Shown here one piece after another: positions 61,453 through 64,000 of a DNA stretch of 64,000 nucleotides. The stretch is from positions 1 through 64,000 of the forward strand of contig NW_025777971.1 of the NCBI RefSeq assembly GCF_021130785.1, given 5' to 3'. The translations under genes were made by a program, and so were the position numbers. The first letter of the stretch is position 1; each line of letters starts with the position of its first letter. This stretch comes from Homalodisca vitripennis. Taxonomy: Eukaryota > Arthropoda > Insecta > Hemiptera > Cicadellidae. The notes beneath the pieces are model-generated. The model did not search any database, was not told where the DNA came from, and saw only the letters and a list, made by a program, of their open reading frames with translations.

Positions 61453-64000
61453 CATGTTAGAGTGTTAATTTTTTGTTTCTTAAATCCAAACGGTACAGTA
61501 TCGTAGGGTCCTTCAAGTCTCCTTTTGGGCCCTGTAATTTTAAAAGACTTTGTTTCTTTGACTGTAACAATGTCTTTGTCCTTGGTTCGTCTTATTCTGT
61601 TCTCTTCTATGTCCACTGAGTCAAATGAATTACTCAGAACTAATGCTTTCAATGTTTCGAAATTTAATTTTTCGCTAGTTTTTAAATTTAGAGTAAGGCC
61701 TTTTATTTTACAAACTTCAACTAGTGCGTTTTTATTTGTTGACCAGACAAGATAGGCGTAAGTCTTGGGGGCCTCCGGAAACAAATTCTACTATGTATGA
61801 CCCTGGACCATAGTCAGCCAACTCGTCGGTCATTTCGCCCAAGTAGTCCCCTGTGGGGACCTTGTGCATACTCTCCCTGTGTACGTAAAGGACACTGTCC
61901 TGTATCATAGTAAAGAACTTGCCTCCCTAACTTTTCTAAGTGTTCATACAGTTTTAATCGAGCATGTGACGTTGTAAATGCTGCAACCACAACATTCACT
62001 GTCCTTAGGGCTTCTGCGGCTTCTTCAATATGCTGCCAGTTCACAATTAGTACAGTATCGTTAATAATTTGAGTAGTATTTACATCTATTTCAGGGTTGG
62101 ACAGCAACTGAAAGTATTCAAAGGGGTCTCTTATGATTGATGTTTTTGTCTGATTTTCCCTTTGACCAAATTTACCCCAGAAAGAATTTAACATCAATTT
62201 AGCAAGGGAGCGAAGACCTCCGTTCTTTTCAATTTTGAAAGGGTCAAGTCTGACACCTTCGTGTTCATAATAATTTTGAACGTACTTAGCCTTGTCTTCT
62301 TCAGTGAGGCACCAAGAGGGGTAGCCCGATGCCTCCTGTTTAATCTTGAGAAATTTGTTAATAAAATCCGTAAAAAGACCACCGTCTTCGTAAGTAATAA
62401 TTTTATAATCCCAAAGTTCGTACATTTCTAAAATGGTATACCCCTTCTCTACGGCCTTTCTCATTTCCTGCATTGTCCATGTCCCTGTCAATGTTCTTTC
62501 TTCGATGTTTATGGTTACAGTCTGTGTTTAGCATTTTCTAGACCACATGTACGGCATAAAACAAACATTAATTTATTGTTCATTGCGTGCTGGAAGGACG
62601 GGATGGTACAAATTTAGTGGAGGCAATACTTTACATTTCATGAGACCTTCGGCCTCCATGCCTCTTTCTCTACACTCCTTGTCCCCTACATATATTTTTG
62701 GATGGGATAAAACATAAGGAGAAAACTTATTGACAAACGGGTACAAGGAGCAAACGTCTACATACTGAATTGTTTCCCCGTCCTCGCAACTTGTGATAAG
62801 ATTTTGCATTGCCTGTTACTGCCCCCGAAGAAGGCATCTCTGGGATTTGAGTGGGAGTGTGTTTAGAATGGGGAGAAAATTTAAGATAATCCAATTTTTG
62901 TTCTTTCTTTAAATGATTGAATTTTACACTCCCACATTTCAATTACTTCATAGTCAGATGCTCGGAGACGAGCCATTTTAAGCTTTGGTTCTCTCGAACC
63001 TTAAGTGCAGGGAGTCGGAAGGGTCCTCTTTATGAGTGGTTCTTCTCTATTAAATGGAAAACATTTTCGGGCACCCATGGAAAATAACAGCCCTGAAATT
63101 CATAGATTCGTTTCTCCGTGTCAAAACCGTCTATTTTTAATCCCTCGATTTTAACTTCTCTTGTCCCTCCCCGCATGCTGAATGCGGACACTACGCTGTT
63201 CTTCCTCCCAGCTCAGCCATTGTAAAGCAATAGGCGATTGGTTATCAACCATACGGTATCCGTTCTTTGGACTAGACCGAATAGTGTTGGCTTTTGAGAA
63301 AAATTCCGTCTAAAAACCAAATTACAGGCACTGGCAATGGTGGACGGCTTCCATGAATGGATCTACATTACATTTCCTTTCAGAAACATGTTTCTAAACT
63401 TAATACACGCTTGCGCCAGTATCTCCACATCGGAGATACAGTACTCTACCAACTCTTTTTGAAAGTCAAAAACTACATTTTGGTTAAGTTGGTCGTTGTG
63501 CCAATTTTCAAAATCTTTGTAAGTCTTTTCAAACATTGATTCAGGGCAGTAGTACTCCTTGGGTGGTATGGGCCCACATAATTTTGGTTTGCCAAAGTGT
63601 TGAAAAGATGAGGGAAGTAACCCTTCTTCTTCTCCGGGGGGAGATCAAAGGCTTTGGGTAGTGCAGAGAGGGCCATGGGGAAATAATTTAGCGAATCGAT
63701 AAATCTAACGTTATCCAGTTCCATAAGAATGACTTTAGTGCCACGCATAATTAGCTCTGGAGTGAATTTTGATTGTTCGAGAACGTACTTTAACAGAAAT
63801 TGAAAGTCGAAACCCTGACCGTTATGAGCCATTACACATACGTTTTTGAATTTTTTTCTCTCCTCCATTACGTAATTCATAAATTGATTCACAGGATCAC
63901 TATCAAAGATCTTTGTTCGGTCTTTGCACATTTCACAAGATTTACCATTTAATACATTTCCAACAAAATTGTTTGAGAAAACACAAAGGTTAACTTTATG
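61453..64000 (-). pseudogene. Polinton-type family B DNA polymerase (right arm copy), partial
   Basis: Same protein as 52174-55934, read on the minus strand and cut by the window end. It contains AHNGQGFDFQFLL, the polymerase A motif (YVDVCSLYPFVNKF), the B motif (LMLNSFWGKFGQ) and the tail to the stop at about 61469. Some sites are intact here and broken on the left: after motif A it reads FSPYVLSHPKIYVGDKECRE without the extra T. Others are worse: motif C is shifted (YYDTGQ) and a base is missing in the exonuclease region near 63600. Two error-prone consensus copies of the same gene would look like this. Confidence 0.8.

Larger units (their letters stand above)
58739..64000 (-). repeat. Giant palindrome, right arm (continues past the window)
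   Basis: Mirror of 53410-58650. Differences are mainly one-base indels in homopolymers plus a few short changes (for example near 61970, and an extra A in the LRR exon). Confidence 0.92.

Overview
The window looks like AT-rich nuclear DNA of an arthropod, most likely an insect. It has spliced genes with short exons and GT-AG introns. It carries animal-type transposons (Penelope-like, 5'-truncated LINE, piggyBac, mariner, Polinton-type DNA polymerase), large tandem repeats and no bacterial gene organisation. The species cannot be fixed from sequence alone. Many single-base, homopolymer-type indels separate otherwise near-identical copies, so part of the apparent gene decay may be consensus error from long reads.

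Layout: 1-560 is a GC-rich patch with a possible exon. About 960-15150 and about 26040-44800 look like two diverged tandem copies of one segment. Matching landmarks occur in the same order: a short block near 1030/26090, a GC-rich block near 4440-4760/26680-26990, a repeat motif near 5490/27610, a module near 6660-6900/28700-28950, and a promoter plus signal-peptide exon at 13744/33726. The copies differ by what was inserted or amplified: a mariner (8735-11197) and a 15-unit 73-bp array (12612-13719) in the first; a 117-bp array (27610-28560), a palindrome (28690-32130) and a nested Penelope/LINE block (34170-44113) in the second.

The most notable genes are a small family, unrecognised by me, with the same two-exon plan. 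Exon 1 is a signal peptide of 24-25 residues ending in a phase-1 donor. Exon 2 encodes a short, hydrophilic, glycosylatable stretch and one C-terminal membrane helix. Member A (13744-15149, +) and member B (17403-18949, -) look intact. C (19894-20091, +) is a broken copy of B exon 2. D (33726-44804, +) is A's tandem duplicate with its intron expanded to about 11 kb by transposons and a shortened exon 2. A's TATA-containing core promoter is repeated 15 times upstream of its start codon.

A through D sit in or beside an old inverted duplication (about 15290-17640 versus 19877-24290), later split by a piggyBac deletion derivative (21143-22469). From 34170 to 44113 there are head-to-tail Penelope-like units (one nearly intact), the third split by a LINE with a 6-bp target duplication. 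44805-51400 is mostly gene-poor and includes a G-poor, C-rich repetitive tract. From 52174 to the window end lies a palindrome with arms over 5 kb and an 88-bp spacer. Each arm carries a Polinton-type family B DNA polymerase, a small downstream ORF and an LRR exon of a host gene near the axis.
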